Source of the DNA: Porodaedalea pini
Lineage: Eukaryota; Basidiomycota; Agaricomycetes; Hymenochaetales; Hymenochaetaceae
Reading direction: 5' to 3'
Assembly: GCA_002794775.1 (NCBI GenBank)
Contig: NBAY01000039.1
Coordinates: forward strand, 124,001-188,000
Length of the DNA stretch: 64,000 nt
The notes beneath the pieces are model-generated. The model was given only the letters and a program-made list of their open reading frames with translations, made no database searches and was not told the DNA's origin. Below, piece after piece: positions 34,265 through 46,447 of the stretch. Position 1 is the first letter of the stretch; every line of letters starts with the position of its first letter. The translations under genes were made by a program, and so were the position numbers.

Positions 34265-35881
34265 ATGTCTAGAACAGGCAAAGACAAGGGAAATAAACAT
34301 CAAACAGATGAACAGCCGAAGTCATACAAGACGATAGGGCCATATAAATATGACCCGGACGATGTCGACATATGTCTAAAGAATAAAGCAGTGAAAGTCG
34401 TGGTAAGTGTGCTAGAGTACTTCTACTATTCCTACGAGGACGACAATCTGAAACCACATTCTTGACTATCAATCTTTTCAAAGAAGGTACTCAAGAGTAA
34501 CCCTGAAGAGAAGGAGGATCAAGCCGAGCCTCAGGAAGTATCTCTTTATTTTTACAGTAGGAGGGAAAAACACGCCGCAGACTGGGATCTAGCTGCCAAG
34601 TTTGACACGCTGAAGAATCTGAAAAAGCACGGTGCCATCGTAAGTCCATGCCAGTGATATCACCTCACACATGCTCATCGCCAATTCTTTCCCTCACTGC
34701 TCTAACCGGCATCTGAAACTTTCACTTTTCTCGTAGATGACCTGCAATCACTGGTTTAGATCAGATATGAGTTATATTGTGGCATCTGACTCCCTCTCCG
34801 GTGGAAGCCTACTTGATCGTCTCCAAGATTACTCCGGCGATCTAGGATTTGATGAAATGGATGCCCGGTCTGTCATGAAGTGAGCAACGATGACTTGCAG
34901 GTACCTTATCGAAATTATAACTCTCATGCCAGGCAGATTTTTTCTGGAGTAGATTATTTGCATGAATGTGGCATTGTTCATAGAGGCCTATGGTATGCTT
35001 TTGAATCCGCTAAAGCTTTCAGTTTTCATACATATTATTTGATAGGCTCGAGAACTTTGTCTATCGCAGACAGGGAGAGACAAAGATCAAGATAGCTGAC
35101 TGGGATTAGTAAGTCTATCTCATGAGTGGATTTTCGTCTTCACATTTTCTTCGTGTTTCTTTGGCATTGCTTAACGAACGTCGGGATATACGCAGTGCCA
35201 TGCAAATCAAAAACAACGATCAAGAGCTGCATTTTCTGTCTGACAAGCACCTGTTTGACAACAAAAGACCGCTTTGTTCCTATTCTCCAGAAATGATCCA
35301 GGCATCTCTTCAGAGTAAAGATGAAAAGGGAGAAGGCTATGGTAGACCATCAGATTTGTGGGCTTTGGGGTTCGTAGCAGAAGTAATCCCCCTCAGGCAC
35401 AAATGCTGATAGACATCTGTTTTCAATCATTGTAGGGTTTGCCTCTACATGATATGTGCCATCCGGATACCTATAAAAGTCCCAGAGAGCAAACTACACG
35501 ACCGAAAGAAGAATTATCTGAAGATAGTCAATCAGTCCCAAATCCCATACAGGAGCGAGGACTGGGATCGCGTCTCCAAGGAAGGTGTGCAACCCATCAA
35601 ATGTCTTCCGGAGGTGAAATAAACTGACTGAAAACTCGTATCTCTGGCAGCCAAGGATCTCGTTGAGAAGCTTCTGTGTGTTGACCCGCGCTCGAGGATT
35701 ACGATCAAAGAAGCGCGTGAACATGAGGTAATCATGACTTTCTCGCGTTTTTATAAATAATGTACTAACATATATTTACTGTGTGCAGTGGATAACGGCG
35801 TCTGATTTGAAGCCTGCCGATGGAGGCGGGAGACGGGACCTTGGGCTGGCGTTTGCCAGTAAGAATTCTCGTCGCAAATGA
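34265..35881 (+). CDS. Kinase-like protein 2, probable pseudokinase
   Basis: Second copy of the array gene, starting MSRTGKDKGNKHQTDEQPKS. Shared blocks are KNKAVKVVV, SLSGGSLLDRL, the loop HRGLWLENFVYR, IKIADWDY at the DFG position, SPEMIQASLQSKDEKGEGYG, RPSDLWALGF and the C-lobe LCVDPRSRITIKEA. The catalytic Asp is again Gly, but the DFG Asp is kept (DWD). The stop is at 35879-35881 after a Lys. Introns fall at the same places as in copy 1. The hinge reads VASDSLSGG rather than VAFEPLSGG. The middle part around 35400-35640 is less clearly open and may contain damage. Confidence 0.62.
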
Positions 35882-36059
35882 GTTCGTGGTCACGGTAGTA
35901 ATAGTCTGAGCTTGTCTTAGTAGTGCATCTGTGCTATGAAGTAATTCTGGCTTGAACAAAAGTCTCTGCATGTATGTGAGGGCGACTCGGCGTGCGTCGG
36001 AGGGAAGTCATTGGTGATGGCATGTTGTGGGAGGACGGTCAGTGGGTCTCTGTTAGGAC

Positions 36060-36230
36060 TGAAACCGAAACACGATCTTTACAAAGAGAACCTGGGCAAG
36101 ACAAAGGAAGCTGGCGCGAGCAAGTGTTTGCCCATGCGTCGCGTGAAGAGCGGTGACGAACTCTTTGAGGATCGTGAGAAAGTTGGTATCCTTGTCGAGT
36201 CGATCGCAGTAAACAAGTGTCCACACTGTA
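36060..36230 (+). pseudogene. Decayed copy of the ERG25 3' end (second)
   Basis: Encodes KHDLYKENLGKTKEAGAS and DREKVGILVESIAVNKCPH, degenerate equivalents of the intact ERG25 segment starting [18 protein letters not shown] and its final residues. It marks the boundary between array units 2 and 3. No stop codon corresponds to the ERG25 stop. Confidence 0.75.
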
Positions 36231-36781
36231 TTGGTCTGTTGTTTTCTTGTAGAATCTTCATAAGAGACGGACGGGGGGTCCTCATTCAACTTTTGACTTG
36301 GAAATGCTACATGCGAGTATCGGCAATCGAGGGCTTTATAAGAGCTAATGTTAGCCTGTCGCATATATGCAAGTTCAGCCAATCGACTGAACACACTCCA
36401 ACACGAGTGAGGACGATGTCACTTGAAGGATCTTATTAATAGGCCTATCCCTCCGGGCGCAAGAATAAAACTGGTTTGCACAGATGCCTGAGCGGTAGTG
36501 ATCGCAATGCATGCAAAAATATAAATGATGGTGCATGACTTTTCCTACTCTTTAGAGCTTTACTCCAAGCAAAAGTATTGATTGAGCGTAAGTGTTGGAG
36601 CAAAGTACATCAGCTTACCGTTATTATTAGAAGAGACAGCATGATGGAGCAATACGCAGCATATATATGCAAGGGGATTGGGATTTTGATAGCTTTATCC
36701 TTCATAACCTTTCATCTAGAGACCCGCTACCAGTGCAAACAGATCCCTAAAGTCAAATAAGCTTCAGGCAGACAAGGAGCG

Positions 36782-38456
36782 ATGTTTGGCAGACAAACAG
36801 ACAGGGTCGGTGTCCAGAAAAAAGATAAACAGCCAAAGTCATACAAAAAGATTGAACAGTACAATCTTGACGGCAAGTCTCTACAGGAAAAGAATAGAAC
36901 AGTAAAAGTTATGGTGAGTGTACCAGTGTGCTTCTGCTGATCACCCCTTTGGAGAAAAAATACTTGATAGAGACCGAAAACTAAAATCTTTGACAATCAA
37001 ACTAACAGCATAATGTACTAAGGACGACGCCAGTTCCATCCAAGGAAGTGGCTCTTTACCACTACAGAAAGAAAAGGGAGCATGCTTCAGATTGGGAGCT
37101 AGCTTCCAAGTTTAAGAGATTGGAGAAGCTGGAAGGGAACGATGCGATTGTAGGTTCATGAAAGCACATTGCACATGCTTATTGTGATTGCTAATATCAT
37201 CACTCTGGCTTCTCAAATTATCAACGTTCTCGCAGATGACATGCTACGACTGGTTTGAATCAAACACCAGCTACATTGTGGCGTTTGAGTCCCTCTCCGG
37301 TGGAAGCCTACTTGATCGCCTCCAAAATTATTCAACTGATCTAGGATTTGATGAGGTGGATGCACAATCTGTCATGAAGTGAGTTCTGATGCTTTGCAGG
37401 TGCCTTGCCGAAAGCATAACTCTCGTGTTAGGCAGATTTTTTCCGGAGTAGAGTATTTGCATGAACGTGGCATTGTCCATAGAGGCCTATGGTATTTCTC
37501 TCTCCACGTGCTCGTGCCTTTGAAGCCCTTTATTATTATTCTTACTCATATTACTTGATAGGCTCGGAAACTTTGTCTATCGCAGACCAGGAGAGTCAAC
37601 GATCAAGATAGCCGACTGGGATTAGTAAGTCTATCTCCTGAGTGGATTTCTGTCTTCACGTTTTCCCTCAATGCTGAACACATACACAGTGCCATGCAAG
37701 CCAAAACCGACCAGGAGCTGCATTTTCTGTCTGACGGACACATGTTTGACAACAAAAGGCCGTTTTGTTCCTATTCTCCAGAAATGGTCCGAGCGTCTCT
37801 TCCGGGTCATTATCAAAAGAGAGAAGGCTATGGCAGGCCATCGGATTTGTGGGCCTTGGGGTTCGTAGTACCTCTCTTCCTCTTCCTCTTTGTTATAACA
37901 AGCGGAACTAATTCTCCCTTATACACTAATGCTGATCTACAACCTCTTCAATCACTGCAGAGTTTGCCTCTACAAGATACTTGCATTCCTGGTGCCGGTG
38001 CACGCCCCAGGGCGCACTCTACGGGACCGAAAGATGAGTTATCTGGAGCAAGTCAATCGAGCCCAAATCCCTTACAGGAGCGACGACTGGGTTCGCGTCT
38101 CCAAAGAAGGTGTGCAGCCCCATCAAATGTCTTCCAGAGGTGAAGTAAAAAACTGACTGAAAGTATATACATAACTCGTCACTCTGTGCAGCCAAGGATC
38201 TCGTCCAGAAGCTTCTGTGTGTTGACCCGCAATCGAGGATCACGATCAAAGACGCACGTAAACACAAGGTGACTTCCGTTGACTTTTTGTTTTCTCTTGA
38301 GTCTTTATTCGGTGTTATGCGCAAATAACAATACTGTGCTAACAATGTATTACTATTCGCTGTGTGCAGTGGTCTACGGCGTCTGATTTGAAGCCCGCGG
38401 ATGGAGGTGGGATGCGGGACCTCGGGTTGATGGTGGCAAATGCCAACTTGAAATAA
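36782..38456 (+). CDS. Kinase-like protein 3, probable pseudokinase
   Basis: Third copy, starting MFGRQTDRVGVQKKDKQPK. Blocks include RTVKVM, REHASDWELASKFKRLEKLE, VAFESLSGGSLLDRL, HRGLWLGNFVYRR across a splice junction, IKIADWDY, YSPEMVRASLPG, GRPSDLWALGF, and DLVQKLLCVDPQSRITIKDA. The catalytic loop Asp is Gly as in the other copies. The stop is at 38454-38456. Its start region differs from copies 1 and 2, and its LEN is changed to LGN. Conservation of the same altered loop in all three copies argues that the change predates the duplications. Confidence 0.65.
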
Positions 38457-38619
38457 GGATTTCCCGGCGCCAATGCGCCAATGATCCAAGGATGCCCCAT
38501 GGCCACGATAGCAGTAATCCGAGCCTGTCCTACGTGTAATATTGATCTGCGCTGTGAAGAGCTTCTTCCCGTGATGAATAGTTCCGTTTCTGTATATACA
38601 GTACGTGAATGTGCGCCGG

Positions 38620-39660
38620 AGGGGGAGGTGAAGAGGTGTTCTGAGGATTCATGCCGAGACACGCGTACGTAGTATGTACTCGAAAGCTCTTTTGAAGCAA
38701 TTAAGACTTGCTCGACGCTGCCGCAGTTTTGAAAGAATGCTATTTGTCCGACTGGATTCTTGCTGTATCTTCGAAGAGAGAGGAGGGGTCCAAGAAAAGT
38801 TCAGCTAGTTAAACAATGCCAAATATCTGCTCAAGCTCACCGCGACATCACATCACATCACGCATCAAATAATCAATTCGAATTCGAATTCAGACACCGA
38901 ATACAAAAAAAGTAGCAAACAAACAAAAAAGTGTAAAATGTAAAGAAAAAACCTTTTAGAAAGAGGAAGAGGAAGAAGAAAGGTGGGGGAGAAGAAGGAA
39001 CGGACGTGACGGACGGAACGTACACAGCCCTGAATCAAGACTCCCAGACTCCCAGACGCCAAGACTCAAGACGAGCCGTCTCGTACACAAGGACAGATCT
39101 GAAAGAACAATGAGGGAAAAAAAATAGGGCGGTCTGAATACACTGGCACGCGCAAGGAACTTGATGTGATATGGTATCGGAGGTTGAGGAGTAAAACAAT
39201 GTTAGAAGAGTGATTGAGGGGAGTGGAAGGGGAGGGGAGGAGGGAGGAGGGGGATATGGACATATGCTGAGTCTGTCGAGTCGGAGTCGGAGTCGGAGTC
39301 GGGATCGGGATCGGGGGCAGGGTCGAGGATATCGAAAAACGCAGGAGCAAGGGACGAGCAAAAGAAGAGGGAGGAGGGAGGGGAAGGCGAGGAGCAGAAA
39401 GGGAGGCAAGGAGCAGGGGGGGGATCCCAAAACGAAGCAGAAAGGAAAAAGACAAGACAAGACATGTACTTTAAGATAAAAGTAGAAGAAAAGTCTGATT
39501 TTACGCGGTTTAACAGAGAAGGAGAGAACAGAAACAGAAACAGAACAAAATAGAACAGAATAGAACAACAGTATTGAAAGCACAGAGTTCACTTCACACA
39601 CACAAACAGACAGAAAAAGAAAAGAAAGAAAAAGAAAAAAAAAAGGAATCAAAACGCCGA
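38620..39660. other. Low-complexity 3' flank of the permease gene
   Basis: Purine-rich plus strand with short simple repeats, such as the TCGGAG/TCGGGA runs at about 39280-39320 and GAAACAGAACAAAATAGAAC-like runs near 39530-39565. Long minus-strand open frames here, such as 39035-39652, are biased in composition and not believed to be genes. Confidence 0.5.
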
Positions 39661-39666
39661 TCGCGC

Positions 39667-42600
39667 CTACGCAAACTTCCGCGGCGGATACATCAAGCCG
39701 TCCTCCAAGCTCAGGCTCAGGCTCGTCGACTGCGTGCTCCTAGTCCGGCTCTTCTCCTTCTCCTCCGACTGCCCGCCGCCGAACTTCGCCTCGAGCGGAC
39801 TACCCACCGCCGTCCCTTCCTCGTACTCATACTCGTGCTCGTGCTCATGGTCCATCGACAGCGTCCGGTGCAGGTGCGGCAGCAGCGTCGGCGCGTTCCC
39901 CAACACGACGCCACCGACATTCCCGTTGATCGTGTTCAGCCGCCCGCCGCCCACGCCTGTTCCGCCCATTCCGCCTACGCCGGAGGGCGCAACGATCCCA
40001 CCGCCATACGCAGGGCCCCCATACTCCACATTCACCTTCGAGCTCACCCCGCTCACCGCCGCCCCCGCATTCGCATACATCTGCATCGCCCCGGCACCAC
40101 CAAAGCTACCGCCACCACCACCGCCGGCGCGCATGGCGCGGTCGTCCTCCCACACGCGCCACCTCCCGCGCGCGGCGTTGCGCATCCACAGCGGCGCGAA
40201 CCCGCCGGGCGGCACGCGCCACTGCTCGCCGAGGTCGTACAGCGGCGGGACCAAGCGGTCGCCGGTGGCTTTCCGGACGAGGAAGGGCACGAAGTTGAGG
40301 ATGATGTAGGACCCGATGCCGGCGATGACGCCGTATGCGATGCTGTTGTTGTTATATGTGGTGTTAGATTATGAGATATTTTTTCGAGGAAGAACGCACT
40401 TGTAGGTGAGCGGAATCATGATGAGCGTGAGGAATGCGGGGACGGAGTCGCCGACGTAGTCCCAGTTGATCTCACGTACGCTGTAATAAAAATCAAATTA
40501 AAATCGCATCCCTATGAAACGCTCCCAACACACCCAACACTCACTTGCGAATCATCAAGCTCCCCACAATAACCAACGCGCCCCCCGTCGCCCACCCGGG
40601 GATACTCGCAAAGATCGGCGCAAAGAACACAGACACGAAGAACATGATGCCCGTCGCCATCGCCGTGATGCCCGTCTTCCCGCCCTCCGAGATGCCTGTG
40701 GCGCTCTCGACGAACGCGGTGACGGGCGAGGTGCCCATGAGCGCGCCCATGGAGATCGAGAGCGCGTCGACGCAGTACGCGACCGTGCTGTTCTCAAAGT
40801 CCATCGTCACCGGGTCGCGCAGCCCCGCGAACTTCGCCATCGAGTACAGCGTGCCCGTCGTATCGAGGATGTCGACGTAGAGAAACGTGATGAGCGCGTA
40901 CCACACCCGCCCCGTGCGGTAGCTTGACCACTGCATTTTTTTCATTTCGACCAAGTCGTCAGAATCAGTGCATGTGGTAGAAAGGAAAAAAACAAAGGAC
41001 GCACGTCAATCGCGAGCCCCGTCATCTTGAGCGGGCGGAACGTGACGACCTGCTTGAAGAAGGCGAACAGGTCGTCGCCGGCGGCCGTGTGCGGGAAATA
41101 CGTCACCGCTGTGTCGCGCGGCCACGAGATGATCGCGACGAGGAAGATGCCAATCAGGATCGAGCCGCGGACGCGGTACAGCATCAGGAACACCGTCAGG
41201 ATGCTGTTCGGCGTGGAAGATTGTCACCGTCAGAATTAATCTCTTGAGGAGAAGAACGCAAAAGTGAGGAACGCACCCGCCAACGAAGATCCCGAGCCAG
41301 GTCGTCGGGTTCTGCAGCACATGGCTCGCGCAGAAGCTCGACAAGCCCTGTAAGGTGTCTACACAACAAACGCATGAGCGACATGTAAAGACTGAATTAA
41401 AGTCGAACGTACCCTCGGGCTTGCACCCGCCGAGACCGACGAGGTTGGTCGTGTCGCCACCAACGACGAACAAGCCGCTCGAAGCTGCGTTTTCACAGAA
41501 GCAAGTCAGCACTCTTTTTCCTTCTCTCGTCATCGTCTCTTTGAATGGAGAAACATACAGAGTCCGATAAATCTGCACGCGCGTAAAGAGTCGGTCCTTT
41601 TTAGTGGAAAGATAGGATGGAGACGTACGCGATGAAAAGCCCAATGCCTGCGCCGACGGCCATGACGAGCGAGTGCGGCATGGCGCGGGCGAGCCATTGG
41701 CGCACGCCGAGCAGGGAGAGGATGAAGAAGATCCATCTACAACAGGTGCACGTGCACGAGCGGCCGAAAGAAGTCGTCGTCGTCGAGATGTCGGATCGTC
41801 GTCGGTCACGAAATTGGAGCGCCGCGCGTAACCAACACAAGTCGAAGCGCAGACGTCAAAACGTCAAATCCCCGTCATCGACGATCCGATCCAATCCGTC
41901 ACATAGGCGCCCCGCGGTCCAAAAATATCCCAGCGCCGACGGGGTGACGTGCGCATATGGTCCACCCGTCCCCAAACAGTTTCGCGGGATGCACGCGGAT
42001 CCGCAAGGCACAGGGAGATCAATATTAGTATTGCACGCACGTGATTCATATTGCGTCGACCGTCAACGGATGGAGAAATCGCGATGGGCGGAAGTAATTT
42101 AGAGGGAAGGGGTTAGATAGGTAGGTATCCATATGCGACCATATGATATGATGCAGAATTCATCCGTTGGTAAGTGACTTGATGAGCAGAGAAAAATGCA
42201 CGCACCCCTCGAGGAAAACGGCTGCGAGCGCCTCCTTGTACGTCGTGTTGCCCGAACCGTGGAAGCCCACAATCGAATACGCGAACTGTCCCCGCCCGTC
42301 CAAAATCCAGTCAGTCAGTCAGTCAGTCAGTCAATTAACACACGCGTTCGAAACACACACATAAGCATTAAGCCCCAACCCCGGCGCAAGCCCCACCGGG
42401 ATATTCGCGCACGCGCCCATCAGGAAGCTCGCCAGCGCCGCCGCCGCCGCCGTCGCCGTGATCAGATCGCGCCGCACCTCGCCCACGCACGCCGCGTACC
42501 CCGCGTCCGACGCGCACTGGTCCGTCGAGGACGCCGGGCACACGCACGGCCCGCCCGAGTCCGAGAGGATCGACGCGTTGACGGAGATGATGTACGCCAT

Positions 42601-42935
42601 CGCTGCCTGTGTGTGCGCGTGCGCGGTTTGTGAGATTGCGAGGAAGAGAGGAAGGGGGACGGACGAACCCATGTTGTGATGCCCGCGCGGATTTCGGTCT
42701 GCTCGTCAAAACGGCTTGTTAGCCACTCCGCATAAAGAAAACTAGCAATTCGCGTGTGCACGCACGAAGAACCGCGAACCAACGCGCTGGCGGGGATGTC
42801 CAGAGCCTTCCAGGAGGAACCAGCGTCCGAACGCAGAGGCCGCAACCTAATCGCAAAACCGAAATCAGGACACGCATACATGTAGGAGGGTAGAACACGC
42901 ACCCTAGCGTTGAACCGGTCGACGAACGAGACCAT
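39667..42935 (-). CDS. azgA: AzgA-family purine (adenine/guanine/hypoxanthine) permease
   Basis: Proton-coupled purine transporter of the plasma membrane (NCS2/AzgA-like). The gene has many exons; clear ones on the minus strand are 42935-42903, 42846-42766, 42698-42669, 42606-42361, 42285-42206 and one starting at 41736, continuing to the stop at 39667. Landmarks are [68 protein letters not shown], the segment around [46 protein letters not shown] and [20 protein letters not shown]. The C-terminal tail of about 200 residues is Gly-rich, then acidic ([13 protein letters not shown]), longer than I expect for the family. The fifth intron (42205-41737) is 469 nt, far longer than the others. Confidence 0.92.
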
Positions 42936-45085
42936 GCTGTTCTGTCCTTTCTACACAGGGAATGTTATACCGAAACCAAAGCCTTGGGAAATGTGGTATG
43001 TTTTTGAGCGTGCGTTGAGCTTGACCTCAAGTTGTGGGAAGAGGAGCCCGGTGTGTATGAGGGTATGAGGGAAAGGCGGAAGGGTATCTGCGAGTGCGAA
43101 GGAAAGGAAGGAGGGGACGCTAAAGAGGATGATGGTGGAGGGAGAAGGAGAAGGAAGGAGGCTTGGAAATAATCGCGGCTGAGAGTTGAGAGGTGAGAAT
43201 CGAGCGCTGGCAGGCAGATGCCAACAAATCGGCGCGAAGCCTTCTCGACAGGAAGAAGGGACGCGCACCCACGCGGGACGTATGCCTTGTATCCTGAATC
43301 CTATGTTAGGACTAATATTTTGACGAATTGAAGACCGGGAAAGGCTAGACGCACGCTAAAACTCCGCACACGCGCACACGCAGCTCCGAGTCACGCACCT
43401 AGAGGATTATTTTTTTTATTTCTTGATCTCCTCTCTTTTAATAAAAGAGATCGGCTAGAGGCGGTGATTTGTTTCGTAGATCTGACCAAAGATTGAAAGA
43501 AAGATCAGGGGTCTGTCCGTTCTTGGCTTCGAGCTCGACTCGGGATTGGACGGACGAGGGATGGGATCTCGATAAGTAGGATGGGATGGGAGGAGATTTC
43601 CTTGAGAGTTTTCGATTGGGATTGGGATTGGGATTGGAGAAGTCGGCGGGCTTAAGTACTCGTACTCGGCGCGAGTCTCTGCCCTGCCCTGTCCGCTTAC
43701 GGCTATCTAATCGCGCAATATTAATGCTCTCTCGATCGTCGTCAGTCGAAGACGTGTGCGCGTGTGCCCCGTCGCGCTCGTCTATCGTGTCTATCTTGTA
43801 TCGTGTATTGTGTCTTCTTCCTGGGATGTGGGATGAGGGATCTAAAGCTGGAAGACGGGGGGTTTCCAGAGCAGCTATCTCGCTATCTCGCTATCGGGTG
43901 CATTGGTGGATAGTGCGCTGTAGTACGGTATATATAAACATATATTTATATATACGTGTGTGCACTTAGCACGCACTTCCGTATCCGCATCCGTGTCTTT
44001 ATCTGTCTCTCTGGAAGGAAGGAGAGAGAAGAGAAGGAAAGGAATTGCGCCGGGCCCGGGTACGTCGCGAGCCGTTCAGCCCCGTCGTGCCATCGTGCGC
44101 AGAGCGTCGAAGCCCGTTCGTCCGTCCCTTTGTAATTTGTATTTGATACGCACGCGCACGCGCACCCACGAGAGAGGAAGCCGCGAACCCGCGAACCTTG
44201 AAGTTGAATACACATCGTGAAAGACGAACCTGGGTGCGATCACGCGCGCACGCGGGTCTACGTAAGCTTACACACGGCGTGTAGCTTATCTAAGCGAAGC
44301 GGGCGGTCAATTCCAAATTCAGTGGCCGTGGCCCTGGGCTTTCCTACCTTTCGCACTAGTACTCGTCTTCGCCTTCGTTCTGGCCTTCGTCCTTATCCCC
44401 CCCTTCCTCCCTTCCACAACCCCAATAGTATACCTCTCTTTTCCTCAACATCACGAAAATTCTCGGATAATCAAAAAAATACCTCAGATTCATCTTGGAT
44501 GCGTAGCAAAAAAAACTCGCCGAGTCCGCGTCCGAGTCCCGATCTCAGGCCTGTCTGTGTCAAAGCGTCAAGCGACAGCGTATCCACGGCACCCACGCCG
44601 ATCGGATCCACACACACACCGCGCGGGAGCCCGGGGGCTCGGCGTTAATTACAAATCGCTACAACCTTAAACTTGTGCTTTTCATCGATATCCGGCCTGG
44701 TTAAGGAAGGCGTCGGATCCGGGGACTTGCCTCAATATTAATATTTTTTATAATCTCCGGCGTGTGGTCTGATCTTGATCTGTTTGAATTTATCTTCGCC
44801 GCGCAGCACGGCTCGGATGGATTCTAGGAAGGCCGATTTCATTTAGCCTAGCACGCGGGGACACGAGGGAACTGTCTAGATCCACTAGTACTGTCTGCTG
44901 GTGAGCACTTTCACTTGAGGGGTGACGACTGAGTGTGAAACTGGGACTCGATACTCGATACTCAAAGCCTGGAATATTATTATCAATGAGGTTCCGATCG
45001 AGGGGGTCTGCGTTGCACGATCGACGACCTACACGGCGTGGTTGGCTGATAGAGTGAGAGAATCCCGAGAATCCGAGAATTCGAG

Positions 45086-45128
45086 AATCCAAGAACGCAG
45101 AACGCAGAACGCAGAACGCAGAACGTAG
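45086..45128 (+). repeat. Short tandem repeat of CAGAACG
   Basis: A 7-bp unit resembling GCAGAAC repeats about five times, flanked by a related AGAATCC/GAGAATTC series. This is a simple microsatellite. Confidence 0.8.
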
Positions 45129-45294
45129 GACGTAGAAGACCCACTGGCACGGGAGAAAACGGCAGAGATATTCGCGATTGAATTGAATTTGGTGTGTACT
45201 TCATATACGAAAATATATACCGTAGGTTTTTTGAGATAGCATTAATATTAGTATTAGCGTTAGCGCTTTGACTCGATTCAATTGTATTGAGTTG

Positions 45295-45366
45295 GATTTG
45301 GATTTGAATTGCGTTGGATTGAATTGGATTGGATTGAATTGGATTGGATTGGATTGGATTGGATTG
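45295..45366 (+). repeat. Short tandem repeat of GGATT
   Basis: Pentameric GGATT/GAATT units repeat about twelve times, with some variants near the left edge. No coding frame is implied. Confidence 0.85.
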
Positions 45367-46084
45367 CGTCGAAGTAGACGGAATCAAATTGAATGCGTAT
45401 CAACGGAAACACAGAATGCACACGGACACGCAGAACCACAGTACTAACTACTATGCAGTGAACCATGAAACCAAGAAGCAGAGAACCAGGATGACGGAAT
45501 ATGAAGGGCAGTGAGTGCGCTCGAATGCTGTTATCTATGAACAATATCAACATGAACACTCTGGGCTGCTGCTAGTGGCGACGTCGTGCTTATCCGTAGC
45601 ACCGGCAACAACGTACTCGTTCGATTCCCATTGATATTCATATTGGATGTCATGATACCGATCCGTATCCCATAACTCACGAACCCGTAGCCCATAACCA
45701 TAACTATACCATATGACCTCACGCGTGTCGCGCTTCGAGAGTACTAGTATGAGAGGGAACGGGAACGGGAATTGGCTTCCAGAAACCGGTAAACGAGCTT
45801 GTGAAAGTTCGATTTTCTATTTTTAGTTTATTTTAAATTAGAGCTACTTAGCAGTGAAAGCCGAGTTTCTGCGCTTCGCACATTCGCCACCACCGTGATG
45901 GTACGTCGAACCTGAGCAAGCCGTAGTTATCGCAATTACCACCAACTTCAAACTCAAACTCTCGCAAGCAATATTGGTGATTGTGCCGCTTAATGACTCT
46001 GAGATCCCGCTACGCCAGACTGATCCCGATAGGACCTCACTTTGGCTTGTAGCTAACTAGGCGCTGTACATCAGGAAAACCCTC

Positions 46085-46380
46085 CCAAGCGGAAAAAGAT
46101 AGAATTGGCTTAGAATACAATAATACTGGTAGAATATTCTGGAATGATATTAGAATGTGCTTGGACTCAGCAAGCTTGTTCAGAATTGGATGGAATTGAG
46201 GTGAATTCTGGAGCTCTGTTGGAATTTTCTGGAATCAGCAAGCCGAACATTTGGAATTGAACAGAATCAGCAGCTTGAAATTTAGAATATAGATAGAAAA
46301 ATGATACACCTCATAGATTCTAAGGAATTTTGTAGAATAAAAAATTGATTGTGGAATTCATTAGATTCTGCCATGGCTTG
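46085..46380 (+). repeat. GGAAT/AGAAT-rich degenerate repeat
   Basis: The motif GGAAT or AGAAT recurs at irregular spacing, always on the plus strand. A similar stretch occurs at 49130-49310 in the same orientation, so the two bracket the MITE and the prolyl-tRNA synthetase pseudogene. Confidence 0.55.
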
Positions 46381-46447
46381 ACACAGGTGCAGGTACTAGA
46401 TTGGCTTCTTGGACCTATACTGGGACCCATGAACTATCTGCAGGTTA

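Larger units (their letters stand above)
31022..38620 (+). repeat. Three-unit tandem array (ERG25 tail plus kinase-like gene)
   Basis: Three direct units of about 2.5 kb begin near 31022, 33500 and 36030. Each starts with a stretch matching the end of the ERG25 coding region and its 3' flank, followed by one kinase-like gene. The leader before each kinase ATG is shared, for example ACTCTTTAGAGCTTTACTCC and CATCTAGAGACCC-like sequence. Unit 1 uses the functional ERG25 end. Units 2 and 3 carry decayed copies, showing that duplication happened in tandem from this locus. Confidence 0.85.
42936..46080. other. Gene-poor interval with simple repeats
   Basis: About 3.1 kb upstream of the permease gene with no convincing coding signal. 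It contains several short tandem repeats and CT- or GA-rich runs. GGGATT repeats occur near 43615-43640. It probably includes the permease promoter. Confidence 0.5.

Noticed and set aside
39035..39652. 205-codon minus-strand frame rich in Phe, Leu and Ser
   Set aside because: Translation of a purine-rich low-complexity strand in the 3' flank of the permease gene; no domain and no splice partners.
39574..40374. 266-codon plus-strand frame rich in Arg and His
   Set aside because: Antisense to the last exon of the purine permease, where the sense strand encodes family motifs and a Gly-rich tail.
45295..45366. Repeat run considered as a possible CRISPR-like or telomeric array
   Set aside because: The unit is a 5-bp simple repeat without spacers, and it is not the TTAGGG-type telomere repeat.
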